Of a DNA stretch of 64,000 nt, positions 37,295 to 46,533 are shown piece after piece (the first letter of the stretch is position 1; every line of letters begins with the position of its first letter). The DNA is from Marivita sp965656765 (GTDB lineage: Bacteria; Pseudomonadota; Alphaproteobacteria; Rhodobacterales; Rhodobacteraceae). The position numbers were made by a program, and so were the translations under genes. The notes beneath the pieces were generated by a model. That model was given only the letters and a program-made list of their open reading frames with translations, did not search any database and was not told the origin of the DNA. Location: contig NZ_CBFHLV010000002.1 in NCBI RefSeq assembly GCF_965656765.1, positions 93,959-157,958 on the forward strand, in the 5' to 3' direction.

Positions 37295-39742
37295 ATGACC
37301 GCTTTGCCCACAGCCCTTCAGTCCTGGTTCGATACACGGGGATGGACGATCCACCCGCATCAGCAACAGATGCTGGACCGCGCGGCAGACCCGTGCCTTC
37401 TGCTGATCGCGCCAACTGGAGGTGGTAAGACGCTGGCTGGGTTTTTGCCAACGCTTGCGGAACTTGCTGACCATCCGCGTGACGGTGTGCACACGCTCTA
37501 TGTCAGCCCGCTCAAGGCATTGGCCGCCGACATCAAACGCAACTTGCGCACGCCGATCAATGAGGCCGGGTTGGCCATCCGGGTAGAGGATCGCACTGGA
37601 GACACGTCAGCTCATATCAAGAAACGTCAACGCGCCGACCCGCCGCATATCTTGCTGACAACGCCAGAATCGCTGGCCTTGCTGACCAGCTACGAAGACG
37701 CGCCGCGGATGTTCAAAGGGGTGCAGCGCGTCGTGGTCGACGAGATCCACGCCTTGGCGGAGTCCAAACGCGGTGATCAGTTGATGCTCGCATTGGCACG
37801 ATTGCAAACCATGTGCCCTGACCTGCGCCGCGTGGGCCTGTCGGCCACGGTTGAAGATCCGGCTGCCATCGCGCGACTTCTCGCGCATCACCCCGACCCA
37901 TGCGAAGTGTTATTGGCCGATCCGGGGCCAGAGCCGGACATCTCCATGCTAGTCACGGACGAAGCTCCGCCTTGGTCCGGGGGCGGCGCGAAATATGCCA
38001 TCCCGGCGGTGCTGGAGCAGGTCAAGAAACACAAGACCACGCTTATTTTTCACAACACCCGCGCGCAGGCCGAGCTCTTTTTTCACAATCTTTGGCTCGC
38101 CAACGAAGATGCTTTGCCCATCGGCATACATCATGGCAGCCTTGATCGCGGTCAGCGCGAAAAAGTCGAAGCGGCGATGGTGCGTGGTGACCTGCGGGCG
38201 ATTGTCTGCACCGGATCGCTGGACCTTGGTATCGACTGGGGCGATGTGGATCTCGTGATCCAGATTGGTGCGCCCAAGAACGTCAAACGTCTTGTGCAAC
38301 GGATCGGCCGCGCCAATCACCGCTACAATGCCCCGTCCAAAGCGCTCTTGGTGCCCGCCAACCGGTTCGAGGTCGTCGAGTGTGTGGCCGCTTTGGACGC
38401 AGTTAAAGCCCACGATCTTGACGGTGAATGGCGCGGACGCGGCCCCCGTGACGTGCTCTGCCAGCATATTCTGATTGCCGCCTGTTCCGGCCCGTTCGAT
38501 GCCACTGCGCTTTATGTCGAGATGACCGCAGCCGGGGCCTATGCGGAACTCTGCCGCGAGGGTTTTGATGCTTGCCTGAACTTTTGCGCCACCGGCGGAT
38601 ACGCCTTGCGCGCCTATGATCAATGGCAACGGCTCAAGCAATTGCCCGATGGCCGCTGGCAACTGCGCGACCCACGGTCTGCCGCGCGCATCCGTCAGAA
38701 CATCGGCACCATTCAAGACACCGACACGCTCAAGGTCAAATGGCGGGGCAGGGGCGGCGCACCTTTGGGCGAAATCGAGGAAGGCTTTGCGGCCACTCTG
38801 AGTCGTGGCGACACCTTCCTGATCGGCGGACAGATCGTACGCTACGAAGGGCTGCGCGAGCTAATGGTCGAGGTCACACGAGACCCAGGCCGCAAGCCCA
38901 AGATCGCGACCTTCATGGGTACCAAATTTGCAACCTCAACCCAGCTGTCCAATCGCATCGTACGCATGTTTCAGCAGGACGATTGGCCCGCCCTGCCGCG
39001 CCACACTCGTGACTGGTTGCAGATGCAACGCCGGGTCAGCCGCTTGCCCGAACCTGGTCGGCTGTTGATCGAAAGCTTCCCGCATGACGGACGCGAGCAA
39101 CTGGTGGCTTATGGCTTTGCCGGGCGCAATGCGATGCAGACGCTCGGACTGCTCTTGACCAAACGAATGGAAGAGGAAGGGCTCGCCCCGATGGGCTTTG
39201 TCGCCACCGATTATGCTGTTCTGATCTGGGGTTTGGATGCGGTCATAGACCCTGCGCCGCTGTTTGATCTGGCCGCGCTCGAAGCTGGCCTCGAAGGTTG
39301 GCTTGCCGGCAACGCAGTTATGAAACGCACCTTCCGCGCGTCGGCCACCATCGCGGGTCTGATCGAACGCAATCTTGGCGGGCAGCGCAAGTCTGGGCGT
39401 CAGGCCACCATGTCGTCGGATATTCTCTATGATACGCTTCTCAAATACGATCCTGACCATCTGCTGATGCAAATCACCCACGAAGAGGCGATGCGCGGAT
39501 TGGTCGATTTCAGCCGCATCCGTGAAATGGCCGAACGCGTTGGCGACCGCATTGATCTGCTGCGCCTTGATCGGGTGACGCCCTTGGCGGCGCCTCTGTT
39601 TCTGGAACCGGGTCGCGTGCCGGTTCGCGGGTTGGCCGACGAGAGGCTGCTGGAAGAAGAGGTTGCGCGCTTGATGGAAACCAGCGGACTAGCCCAAGTC
39701 GAGGCGGAGCCCAGCAAACCGAAATGGCGCGTTCCGTATTGA
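37295..39742 (+). CDS. Ligase-associated-type DEXH box helicase (Lhr family)
   Basis: An 815-residue helicase. Motif I is LIAPTGGGKTLAGFLPTLAEL (the ATP site), then YVSPLKALAADIKRN, motif II DEIHALAESKRGDQL, motif III LSATVEDP, and in the second RecA domain GIHHGSLDRGQREKVEAAM and VQRIGRANHR (motif VI). The C-terminal ~350 residues are the Lhr winged-helix and core extension. Size and motifs fit the helicase that accompanies an ATP-dependent ligase, an exonuclease and a phosphoesterase in proteobacterial DNA repair clusters. None of these partners adjoin it. GAGGGC precedes ATG 37295. Confidence 0.85.
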   Translation: MTALPTALQSWFDTRGWTIHPHQQQMLDRAADPCLLLIAPTGGGKTLAGFLPTLAELADHPRDGVHTLYVSPLKALAADIKRNLRTPINEAGLAIRVEDRTGDTSAHIKKRQRADPPHILLTTPESLALLTSYEDAPRMFKGVQRVVVDEIHALAESKRGDQLMLALARLQTMCPDLRRVGLSATVEDPAAIARLLAHHPDPCEVLLADPGPEPDISMLVTDEAPPWSGGGAKYAIPAVLEQVKKHKTTLIFHNTRAQAELFFHNLWLANEDALPIGIHHGSLDRGQREKVEAAMVRGDLRAIVCTGSLDLGIDWGDVDLVIQIGAPKNVKRLVQRIGRANHRYNAPSKALLVPANRFEVVECVAALDAVKAHDLDGEWRGRGPRDVLCQHILIAACSGPFDATALYVEMTAAGAYAELCREGFDACLNFCATGGYALRAYDQWQRLKQLPDGRWQLRDPRSAARIRQNIGTIQDTDTLKVKWRGRGGAPLGEIEEGFAATLSRGDTFLIGGQIVRYEGLRELMVEVTRDPGRKPKIATFMGTKFATSTQLSNRIVRMFQQDDWPALPRHTRDWLQMQRRVSRLPEPGRLLIESFPHDGREQLVAYGFAGRNAMQTLGLLLTKRMEEEGLAPMGFVATDYAVLIWGLDAVIDPAPLFDLAALEAGLEGWLAGNAVMKRTFRASATIAGLIERNLGGQRKSGRQATMSSDILYDTLLKYDPDHLLMQITHEEAMRGLVDFSRIREMAERVGDRIDLLRLDRVTPLAAPLFLEPGRVPVRGLADERLLEEEVARLMETSGLAQVEAEPSKPKWRVPY

Positions 39743-39759
39743 GGTTGGTGACGGAAAGG

Positions 39760-39794
39760 CTCCCGGCCCACGCAGCGGAAACGTAGGCCGGGAG
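39760..39794. terminator. Strong hairpin between convergent helicase and leuA genes
   Basis: CTCCCGGCC (39760-39768) pairs perfectly with GGCCGGGAG (39786-39794) around a 17-base loop, in the 69 bases between the two convergent stops. The T-run is poor on both sides, so termination may be bidirectional but incomplete. Confidence 0.6.
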
Positions 39795-39811
39795 TCTGTC
39801 TCACACGCCTG

Positions 39812-41374
<1,563 letters not shown>

Positions 41375-41406
41375 TGTTCTGATCTTTCTGTCTTGTCCAA
41401 ATCCGT

Positions 41407-41460
41407 CGGCGCGAAACGGTCATCCTCTGAGCGGTCGCGCCGGGTGGGCCGCGCTCAGAG
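41407..41460 (-). promoter_or_regulatory. leuA leader: two mutually exclusive hairpins (attenuator-like)
   Basis: On the minus strand, stem 1 pairs 41452-41460 with 41425-41433 (CTCTGAGCG/CGCTCAGAG, 9 bp). Stem 2 pairs 41435-41442 with 41407-41414 (CGGCGCGA/TCGCGCCG, 8 bp). The 5' arm of stem 2 lies in the loop of stem 1, and the 3' arm of stem 1 lies in the loop of stem 2, so only one can form. The first arm of stem 1 begins with the last Leu codon of the leader peptide, so a ribosome's position can decide between them. Stem 2 is followed by no T-run, so whether it ends transcription or hides translation signals is not clear. Confidence 0.6.
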
Positions 41461-41541
41461 GCGGATTAGGAGAAGACGGGTGGCAAGCGCAAGGGGCGCG
41501 CGAGTGCGCGTCAGTTCTGCGATATGGGCCACGTGTGTCAT
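41455..41541 (-). CDS. leuL: leuA leader peptide
   Basis: A 28-codon open frame from ATG 41541 to TGA 41455, between glyA and leuA. The product has 7 leucines, and its last six residues are LLLIRL (codons CTT CTC CTA ATC CGC CTC), preceded by APLALATR. A leucine-codon cluster just before a stop and a hairpin, 80 bases ahead of leuA, is the classical sign of ribosome-mediated attenuation. There is no ribosome site before the ATG, but a TATAGT element ends 7 bases upstream, so the mRNA may start at the ATG itself (leaderless), as reported for the trp leader of some rhizobia. Known class, but usually left unannotated. Confidence 0.72.
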   Translation of the reverse strand: MTHVAHIAELTRTRAPLALATRLLLIRL

Positions 41542-41548
41542 GCGGTGG

Positions 41549-41554
41549 ACTATA
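41549..41554 (-). promoter_or_regulatory. Probable -10 element of the leu leader transcript
   Basis: The minus strand reads TATAGT at 41554-41549, leaving 7 bases before the leader-peptide ATG at 41541. A start at or next to that A would give a leaderless RNA. The -35 region is not convincing (GTTTTC at the 17-base spacing), so the call rests on the -10 and the context. Confidence 0.4.
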
Positions 41555-41592
41555 CGCAGCAAATTGTGAAAGAAAACCCGTCAGACAAAAAA

Positions 41593-41619
41593 ATGCGCGC
41601 CCTGTGCTTGGACGCGCAT
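41593..41619. terminator. Terminator downstream of glyA
   Basis: ATGCGCG (41593-41599) pairs with CGCGCAT (41613-41619) around 13 bases. The outer sequence is A-rich before and T-rich after (TTTTTG), so on the minus strand the hairpin is followed by a run of T (41587-41592). It ends glyA transcription and insulates the leu leader, whose ATG lies 45 bases further on. Confidence 0.75.
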
Positions 41620-41651
41620 TTTTGTTGTCGGAATCTTAACTGGCGGCTCTG

Positions 41652-41673
41652 AGATTCTTCGTACGAAGAATCT
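41652..41673. repeat. Perfect 22-bp palindrome after glyA
   Basis: Bases 41652-41673 equal their own reverse complement (half-site AGATTCTTCGT). It begins 20 bases past the glyA stop, on the minus strand before the terminator. In RNA it would make a near-loopless hairpin; as DNA it is a symmetric site. A match of this length is very unlikely by chance. Confidence 0.7.
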
Positions 41674-41692
41674 TGGGCCATCCCATAAAATT

Positions 41693-42988
41693 CTAGAGGT
41701 CGGGATAGATCGGGAAACGACCGCACATCTCGGCGACCTCAGTACGGACTTTTTCTTCAACCGCAGAATTTCCATCCTCACCATTGGCAGCCAGACCATC
41801 AGTCACTTCGATGATCCAATCGGCAATTTGGCGGAATTCGGCTTCATCAAAGCCGCGTGTTGTGCCCGCGGGTGTGCCAAGTCGAATCCCAGATGTCACC
41901 ATCGGCTTTTCCGGATCAAACGGCACACCGTTCTTGTTGCAGGTGATATGCGCACGACCAAGCGCCTTTTCGGTCGCGTTGCCTTTCACGCCCTTGGGCC
42001 GCAGGTCGACCAGAACCACATGCGTGTCTGTGCCGTGTGTCACCGTATCCAACCCACCCTTGATCAGCTGGTCAGACAAAGCCTGTGCGTTGCGGATGAC
42101 ATTCTGTTGATAGGTTTTGAAGTCCGGACGCAACGCTTCGCCAAAGGCGACGGCCTTGGCCGCGATCACATGCATCAGCGGTCCACCCTGAATGCCAGGG
42201 AAGATGGCCGAGTTGAACTTTTTGGCCAACGCTTCGTCATTCGTCAGGATCATCCCTCCACGGGGCCCACGCAGCGTTTTGTGCGTTGTCGTGGTCGCAA
42301 CATGCGCATGCGGGAATGGTGATGGGTGCTCGCCTGCCGCCACCAGACCAGCAAAGTGTGCCATATCCACATGCAGGTAGGCGCCGACGGAGTCCGCGAT
42401 CTCGCGCATCTTCGCAAAGTCGATCTGACGCGGAATGGCTGAACCACCGGCAATGATCAACTTGGGCTGGTGTTCGGTGGCAAGCGCCTGAACCTGATCG
42501 TAGTCGAGCAGGTTGTCTTCTTTGCGCACGCCGTACTGGATGGCGTTGAACCACTTGCCCGACTGGTTCGGCGCCGCGCCGTGGGTGAGGTGACCACCTG
42601 CATCAAGACTCATGCCAAGGATCGTGTCACCGGGCTTGAGCAGAGCGGTGAACACGCCTTGGTTCGCCTGAGAACCAGAGTTGGGCTGAACATTCGCAAA
42701 GCCGCAGCCGAAAAGTTCGCACGCACGTTCAATGGCAAGGTTTTCTGCCACGTCGACGAACTGACATCCACCGTAATAGCGACGGCCCGGATACCCTTCT
42801 GCGTATTTATTCGTCATCACCGACCCTTGCGCCTCCATCACGGCGCGGCTGACGATGTTTTCCGATGCGATGAGTTCGATCTCGTCGCGCTGGCGACCCA
42901 GCTCGTCGGTGATCGACTGAAACAGGTCCGGGTCGCTGTCAGCCAGCGACTTGGTGAAAAAGCCGGTTTCGCGGTGCGGGGCGTTCAT
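41693..42988 (-). CDS. glyA: Serine hydroxymethyltransferase
   Basis: A 431-residue PLP enzyme that converts serine and THF to glycine and methylene-THF. Typical blocks are ELIASENIVSRAV, NKYAEGYPGRRYYGGC, SGSQANQGVF, the cofactor-binding DMAHFAGLVAAG, and the PLP-Lys in TTTTHKTLRGPRGG. AGGAGG lies 9 bases before ATG 42988, so the frame open to 43108 is not used. It feeds one-carbon units together with gcvTHP later in the window. Divergent from nadK (171 bases). The 3' side carries a 22-bp palindrome and a terminator. Confidence 0.96.
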   Translation of the reverse strand: MNAPHRETGFFTKSLADSDPDLFQSITDELGRQRDEIELIASENIVSRAVMEAQGSVMTNKYAEGYPGRRYYGGCQFVDVAENLAIERACELFGCGFANVQPNSGSQANQGVFTALLKPGDTILGMSLDAGGHLTHGAAPNQSGKWFNAIQYGVRKEDNLLDYDQVQALATEHQPKLIIAGGSAIPRQIDFAKMREIADSVGAYLHVDMAHFAGLVAAGEHPSPFPHAHVATTTTHKTLRGPRGGMILTNDEALAKKFNSAIFPGIQGGPLMHVIAAKAVAFGEALRPDFKTYQQNVIRNAQALSDQLIKGGLDTVTHGTDTHVVLVDLRPKGVKGNATEKALGRAHITCNKNGVPFDPEKPMVTSGIRLGTPAGTTRGFDEAEFRQIADWIIEVTDGLAANGEDGNSAVEEKVRTEVAEMCGRFPIYPDL

Positions 42989-43159
42989 GGGCAGAGCCTC
43001 CTGGAAGCGGGTTTTGAGTTGGCGACTACGTATCTGAAATGTGGCAAAAGGCAAAGGTTGGAAAGCGACCACACGCGACAAAGCTGCGCCATGGCTGGTG
43101 TGGGCCACGTGTTTGTGCTTGTTTCAGAACGGCACGACCCCGATAGGAACACAATTCTC

Positions 43160-43921
43160 ATGTCATTGCGCATCGCTTTTGCCGCCAGTTCAGCGCCGAT
43201 TGCCCAATCTGCCAAGGCTGGTCTGTCCCGTCGTTATGGCGATCACAACGAAGACGGCGCCGATGTCATCGTGGCTTTGGGCGGTGACGGGTTCATGCTG
43301 GCGACGTTGCACCGTACACAGAATCTGGCCGCGCCCGTATACGGTATGAATCGTGGCACTGTCGGGTTCTTGATGAACGAATACTCGGAGCATGACCTCG
43401 AAACGCGCCTCAAGCAGGCACAGGAAGAGGTGATCAACCCGCTGTCGATGACCGCCATCACCAAAGACGGCACGACGCAGCGCGCGTTGGCAATCAACGA
43501 AGTGTCGCTCCTCCGGGCGGGCCCGCAAGCGGCCCGTCTTCGGATCAGCGTCGATGGAAAGGTCCGGATGTCCGAACTGGTCTGCGACGGGGCGCTGGTC
43601 GCCACGCCTGCCGGGTCCACTGCCTACAACTATTCGGCTCACGGACCCATTCTTCCCATTGGGTCGGATGTTCTGGCGCTGACCGCTATGGCTGCGTTTC
43701 GGCCTCGCCGATGGCGTGGCGCGCTTTTGCCCAAAACCGCCGAAGTCACGTTTGAAGTGCTCGACCCCGACAAACGTCCGGTGATGGCCGAAGCTGATGC
43801 GCGCGCGGTGCGTGACGTGGTGCGGGTCGACATACGGTCCGAGCCCTCCATAGCCCACCGAGTACTCTTTGATCCGGGGCACGGGCTCGAGGAAAGGCTG
43901 ATCCGCGAACAGTTCGTCTAA
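43160..43921 (+). CDS. nadK: NAD kinase
   Basis: A 253-residue enzyme making NADP from NAD. The GGDG motif is at residues 41-44 (VALGGDGFMLATLH), with the NAD-binding ALAINEVSLLR, and the glycine-rich LVATPAGSTAYNYSAHGPIL. GGAAC lies about 10 bases before ATG 43160; the frame open back to 42470 is a shadow over glyA. It also lies a few kb from nadE, which makes the NAD used here. Confidence 0.93.
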   Translation: MSLRIAFAASSAPIAQSAKAGLSRRYGDHNEDGADVIVALGGDGFMLATLHRTQNLAAPVYGMNRGTVGFLMNEYSEHDLETRLKQAQEEVINPLSMTAITKDGTTQRALAINEVSLLRAGPQAARLRISVDGKVRMSELVCDGALVATPAGSTAYNYSAHGPILPIGSDVLALTAMAAFRPRRWRGALLPKTAEVTFEVLDPDKRPVMAEADARAVRDVVRVDIRSEPSIAHRVLFDPGHGLEERLIREQFV

Positions 43922-44008
43922 GGCGCGGTGTCGTCGCAAAACTGCCCATCTTGTGCCATTTCGACCGATTATTCTGCCTTCGCAGTTGATGGCAGAGGGC
44001 AGGTTTGG

Positions 44009-44827
44009 ATGCGCTTCTTTAAGATATTTCTTTTCGCGGCACTGATGCTGAGCCCAAGTGTAGCAGCTTCGCAAGAACGGGACCGGCTGGACCATCGCGG
44101 TGAGGTTCTGGGTTGGGAGGGTGTAGGCCGGCTGGACACATCAAGCGGCACCTGCACTGGTACATTGATTGCGCGCGATCTGGTGTTGACGGCTGCGCAT
44201 TGTGTTGTCGATGCCAGCAAGCAATCCGTATTGCCCGTCGCGCGAATGCGGTTCCATGCGGGTTTGACCCATGATTTTACAGCCGCCACCCGCAAGATTG
44301 AAAAGATCGTTCTGGCCGATGGCTATATTGGCGCTGTTGAAGCCTCTTTGACCGATCAGGTCCGCAATGATCTTGCGCTGTTGCGGCTCAATAGTCCGAT
44401 CTTCAGCACTGAGGCGGAACCTTTCAAAGTCCACGACCGAGCGATGGCGTCTGGGCCAGTGATCCTCGTGTCCTACGGACGTGGTCGCAACACATCGTTG
44501 CAACGCGAGTCCGGTTGCCGGCACAAGGAAACCTACCTCGGTGGGGTGATGACCTTTGACTGCGATGTGACCTACGGATCCTCTGGTGCGCCTGTCTTCG
44601 TAAACGATCAGGGGCTTTTGCGCATCGTGTCGGTGGTGTCGATGATGTCGACGGCGCCGGGTGCCGACAAAGAAGCGATTGGCATGTCACTGCCGCAAAC
44701 AGTCTCTGCAATGATGCGTGACATGCGTAACGATGCGGCGCGCGCACCTGTCAGCGCTGGGGCCAAGCGCGTAACGGTTGGGCATCGCTCGTCAACCGGT
44801 GGAGCCCGGTTCGTGAAAGTCGATTGA
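44009..44827 (+). CDS. Exported trypsin-like serine protease
   Basis: A 272-residue protein. The first ~20 residues form a signal peptide (FLFAALMLSPSVAA). The chymotrypsin-fold triad can be read: H64 in LTAAHCV, D121 in NDLALLRL, S192 in TYGSSGAPVF. Cys residues near H64 and in the SGCRHKE and FDCDV segments suggest disulfides. GAGGGCAGG precedes ATG 44009; an in-frame start farther up (43928) lacks one. No PDZ domain follows, so it is not a DegP type. It stops directly beside the stop of the convergent lrp gene (44827/44828). Confidence 0.86.
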   Translation: MRFFKIFLFAALMLSPSVAASQERDRLDHRGEVLGWEGVGRLDTSSGTCTGTLIARDLVLTAAHCVVDASKQSVLPVARMRFHAGLTHDFTAATRKIEKIVLADGYIGAVEASLTDQVRNDLALLRLNSPIFSTEAEPFKVHDRAMASGPVILVSYGRGRNTSLQRESGCRHKETYLGGVMTFDCDVTYGSSGAPVFVNDQGLLRIVSVVSMMSTAPGADKEAIGMSLPQTVSAMMRDMRNDAARAPVSAGAKRVTVGHRSSTGGARFVKVD

Positions 44828-45295
44828 TCACCTTGGAAGGGGCAGGGCCGTGTCGTCTTTGACCTGATCCATCACGATCTGGCTGTGCACCCGTCCAATT
44901 GAGTCGTGCGGCAATAGCACGTCCTGCACCAGCCGATTAAGAGCAGCCAGATCGGTGCAATAGACCCGAAAGATGTAATCGGCCTCGCCGGTCAGCGTCC
45001 ATGCCGCGACAATCTCAGGTGTGGTCGAGACCAGCCGCTTGATCGACTGGTGCGTGCCGTTGCTCTGTGCCCGTGTCTCGACCTGGATGAAGGCCTGCAC
45101 GTTCAGGTTCAGCCGCGCGGGGTTCAACCGGCAGGGCGTGCCGATGATGTAGCCTTCAGACTCGAGCCTCTGACGGCGACGGCTGATCTGAGAGGCGGAC
45201 ATACCCAGATGGTCAGCCAGTTCCTGCGCTGGGGTCTGGCCGTCCTTTTGCAATCGCGCAAGCAGCTTCAGATCTTTTGGGTCCAGTGTATTCAT
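44828..45295 (-). CDS. Lrp/AsnC-family transcriptional regulator
   Basis: A 155-residue regulator. The winged HTH is at ~3-55 (LDPKDLKLLARLQKDG ... ELADHLGMSASQISRRRQRLESEGYI) and the AsnC ligand-binding domain follows (AFIQVETRA ... AAWTLTGEADYIFRVYCTDL). It is transcribed away from hpd, 126 bases apart. In alphaproteobacteria Lrp-type genes next to hpd control tyrosine and phenylalanine catabolism, so hpd and its own promoter are the likely targets. Confidence 0.88.
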   Translation of the reverse strand: MNTLDPKDLKLLARLQKDGQTPAQELADHLGMSASQISRRRQRLESEGYIIGTPCRLNPARLNLNVQAFIQVETRAQSNGTHQSIKRLVSTTPEIVAAWTLTGEADYIFRVYCTDLAALNRLVQDVLLPHDSIGRVHSQIVMDQVKDDTALPLPR

Positions 45296-45300
45296 GCGTG

Positions 45301-45314
45301 AATCATGTATGATT
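45301..45314. promoter_or_regulatory. Candidate Lrp operator between lrp and hpd
   Basis: AATCAT and ATGATT are inverted around GT, 6 bases before the lrp start codon. The site lies where an autoregulating Lrp-type protein would bind, next to an AT-rich stretch (TTTAATTAAG). Confidence 0.4.
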
Positions 45315-45421
45315 TAATTAAGTGATGCAAATTTTGCGCACATTTGGCGCGATGTATACCGGTAATCAGTCACACTCCGCAGCGGTTCCACCTTATCCTT
45401 TGGACAAACAAGGAGGATATT

Positions 45422-46517
45422 ATGGGTCCGTTTCCACACGATGCACCAAAAGCCACGATCTCTAACGAGAATCCCGCCGGAACCGATGGGTTCGAATTCG
45501 TCGAGTTTGCCCACCCCGATCCGGATGCGCTGCGCGAACTGTTTACCAAGATGGGCTACACCCGCACCGCCAAGCACAAAACCAAGCAGATCGAGCTGTG
45601 GCAACAGGGCGATATCACATACGTTCTGAACAACGAACCTGGCAGTCACGCCATGCGCTTTGTAGACGAACACGGCCCCTGCGCCCCGTCGATGGGCTGG
45701 CGCGTGGTCGATGCAAAACACGCCTATGACCGCGCGGTCATGCTTGGTGCCACGCCCTATGATGGCAACGACAAGGCGATGGATGTGCCTGCGATTGTCG
45801 GCATCGGTGGATCGCTGATCTATTTCATCGACCAGTATTATGGCCAGAACCCTTAACAACGCCGAATTCAATTGGGTTGCGACTGCCAATCCCGAAGGTG
45901 TCGGATTCCACTACCTCGACCACCTGACGCACAATGTCCACAAGGGCAACATGGACATGTGGTTCGATTTCTACGGTAAGATTTTTGGCTTCAAGGAAAT
46001 TCGCTTTTTCGACATCGAAGGCAAATTCACTGGCCTGTTAAGCCGCGCTTTGACCTCGCCCTGTGGGCGCATCCGAATCCCGATAAACGAAGACCGGGGC
46101 GAGACTGGGCAGATCGTCGAATACCTCAAGCGTTACAAGGGCGAAGGCATTCAACACATCGCAGTTGGCGCAAAGAACATTTACGAGTCCGTGGACGAGA
46201 TCGCGTCGCGTGGTTTGAAATTCATGCCCGCACCGCCGGACGCCTATTACGATCTGAGCAAGGAGCGCGTCGTCGGTCACGATGAGCCAATCGACCGGAT
46301 GAAGAAACACGGCATCCTGATCGATGGGGAAGGTGTCGTCGGCGGCGGCGAAACGCGCATCCTGCTTCAGATATTCTCAAAAACTGTGATCGGGCCGATC
46401 TTTTTCGAATTCATCCAACGCAAGGGGGATGATGGGTTTGGTGAGGGTAACTTCAAAGCGCTTTTCGAATCAATTGAAGCCGACCAAATCGAACGCGGTG
46501 TACTCAAGGCAAGCTGA
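45422..46517 (+). pseudogene. hpd: 4-hydroxyphenylpyruvate dioxygenase, broken by a one-base insertion
   Basis: The enzyme turns 4-hydroxyphenylpyruvate into homogentisate in tyrosine breakdown. ATG 45422 follows GGAGG. The first frame covers the N-terminal VOC domain (144 codons) and stops at TAA 45854-45856. The C-terminal frame continues in phase +1 to 46517. Removing one A at 45855/45856 turns the TAA into TAC and joins the frames (GQNPYNAEFNW), giving 364 residues, the usual length. The catalytic half keeps the iron ligands: His in DHLTHNV, His in GIQHIAV, Glu in FFEFIQRKGDDGFGEG. No other defect is seen, so the shift is recent, a sequencing error, or bypassed. An ATG at 45840 opens the second frame but has no ribosome site. 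Confidence 0.86.
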
Positions 46518-46533
46518 CTTGCACGGCGCGTCC

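Noticed and set aside
42470..43159. N-terminal extension of nadK over glyA
   Set aside because: NadK homology starts at 43160; the upstream part lies antisense to glyA.
45840..46517. The C-terminal hpd half as an independent gene
   Set aside because: ATG 45840 has no ribosome site and the family is always full length; a frameshift explains the split better.
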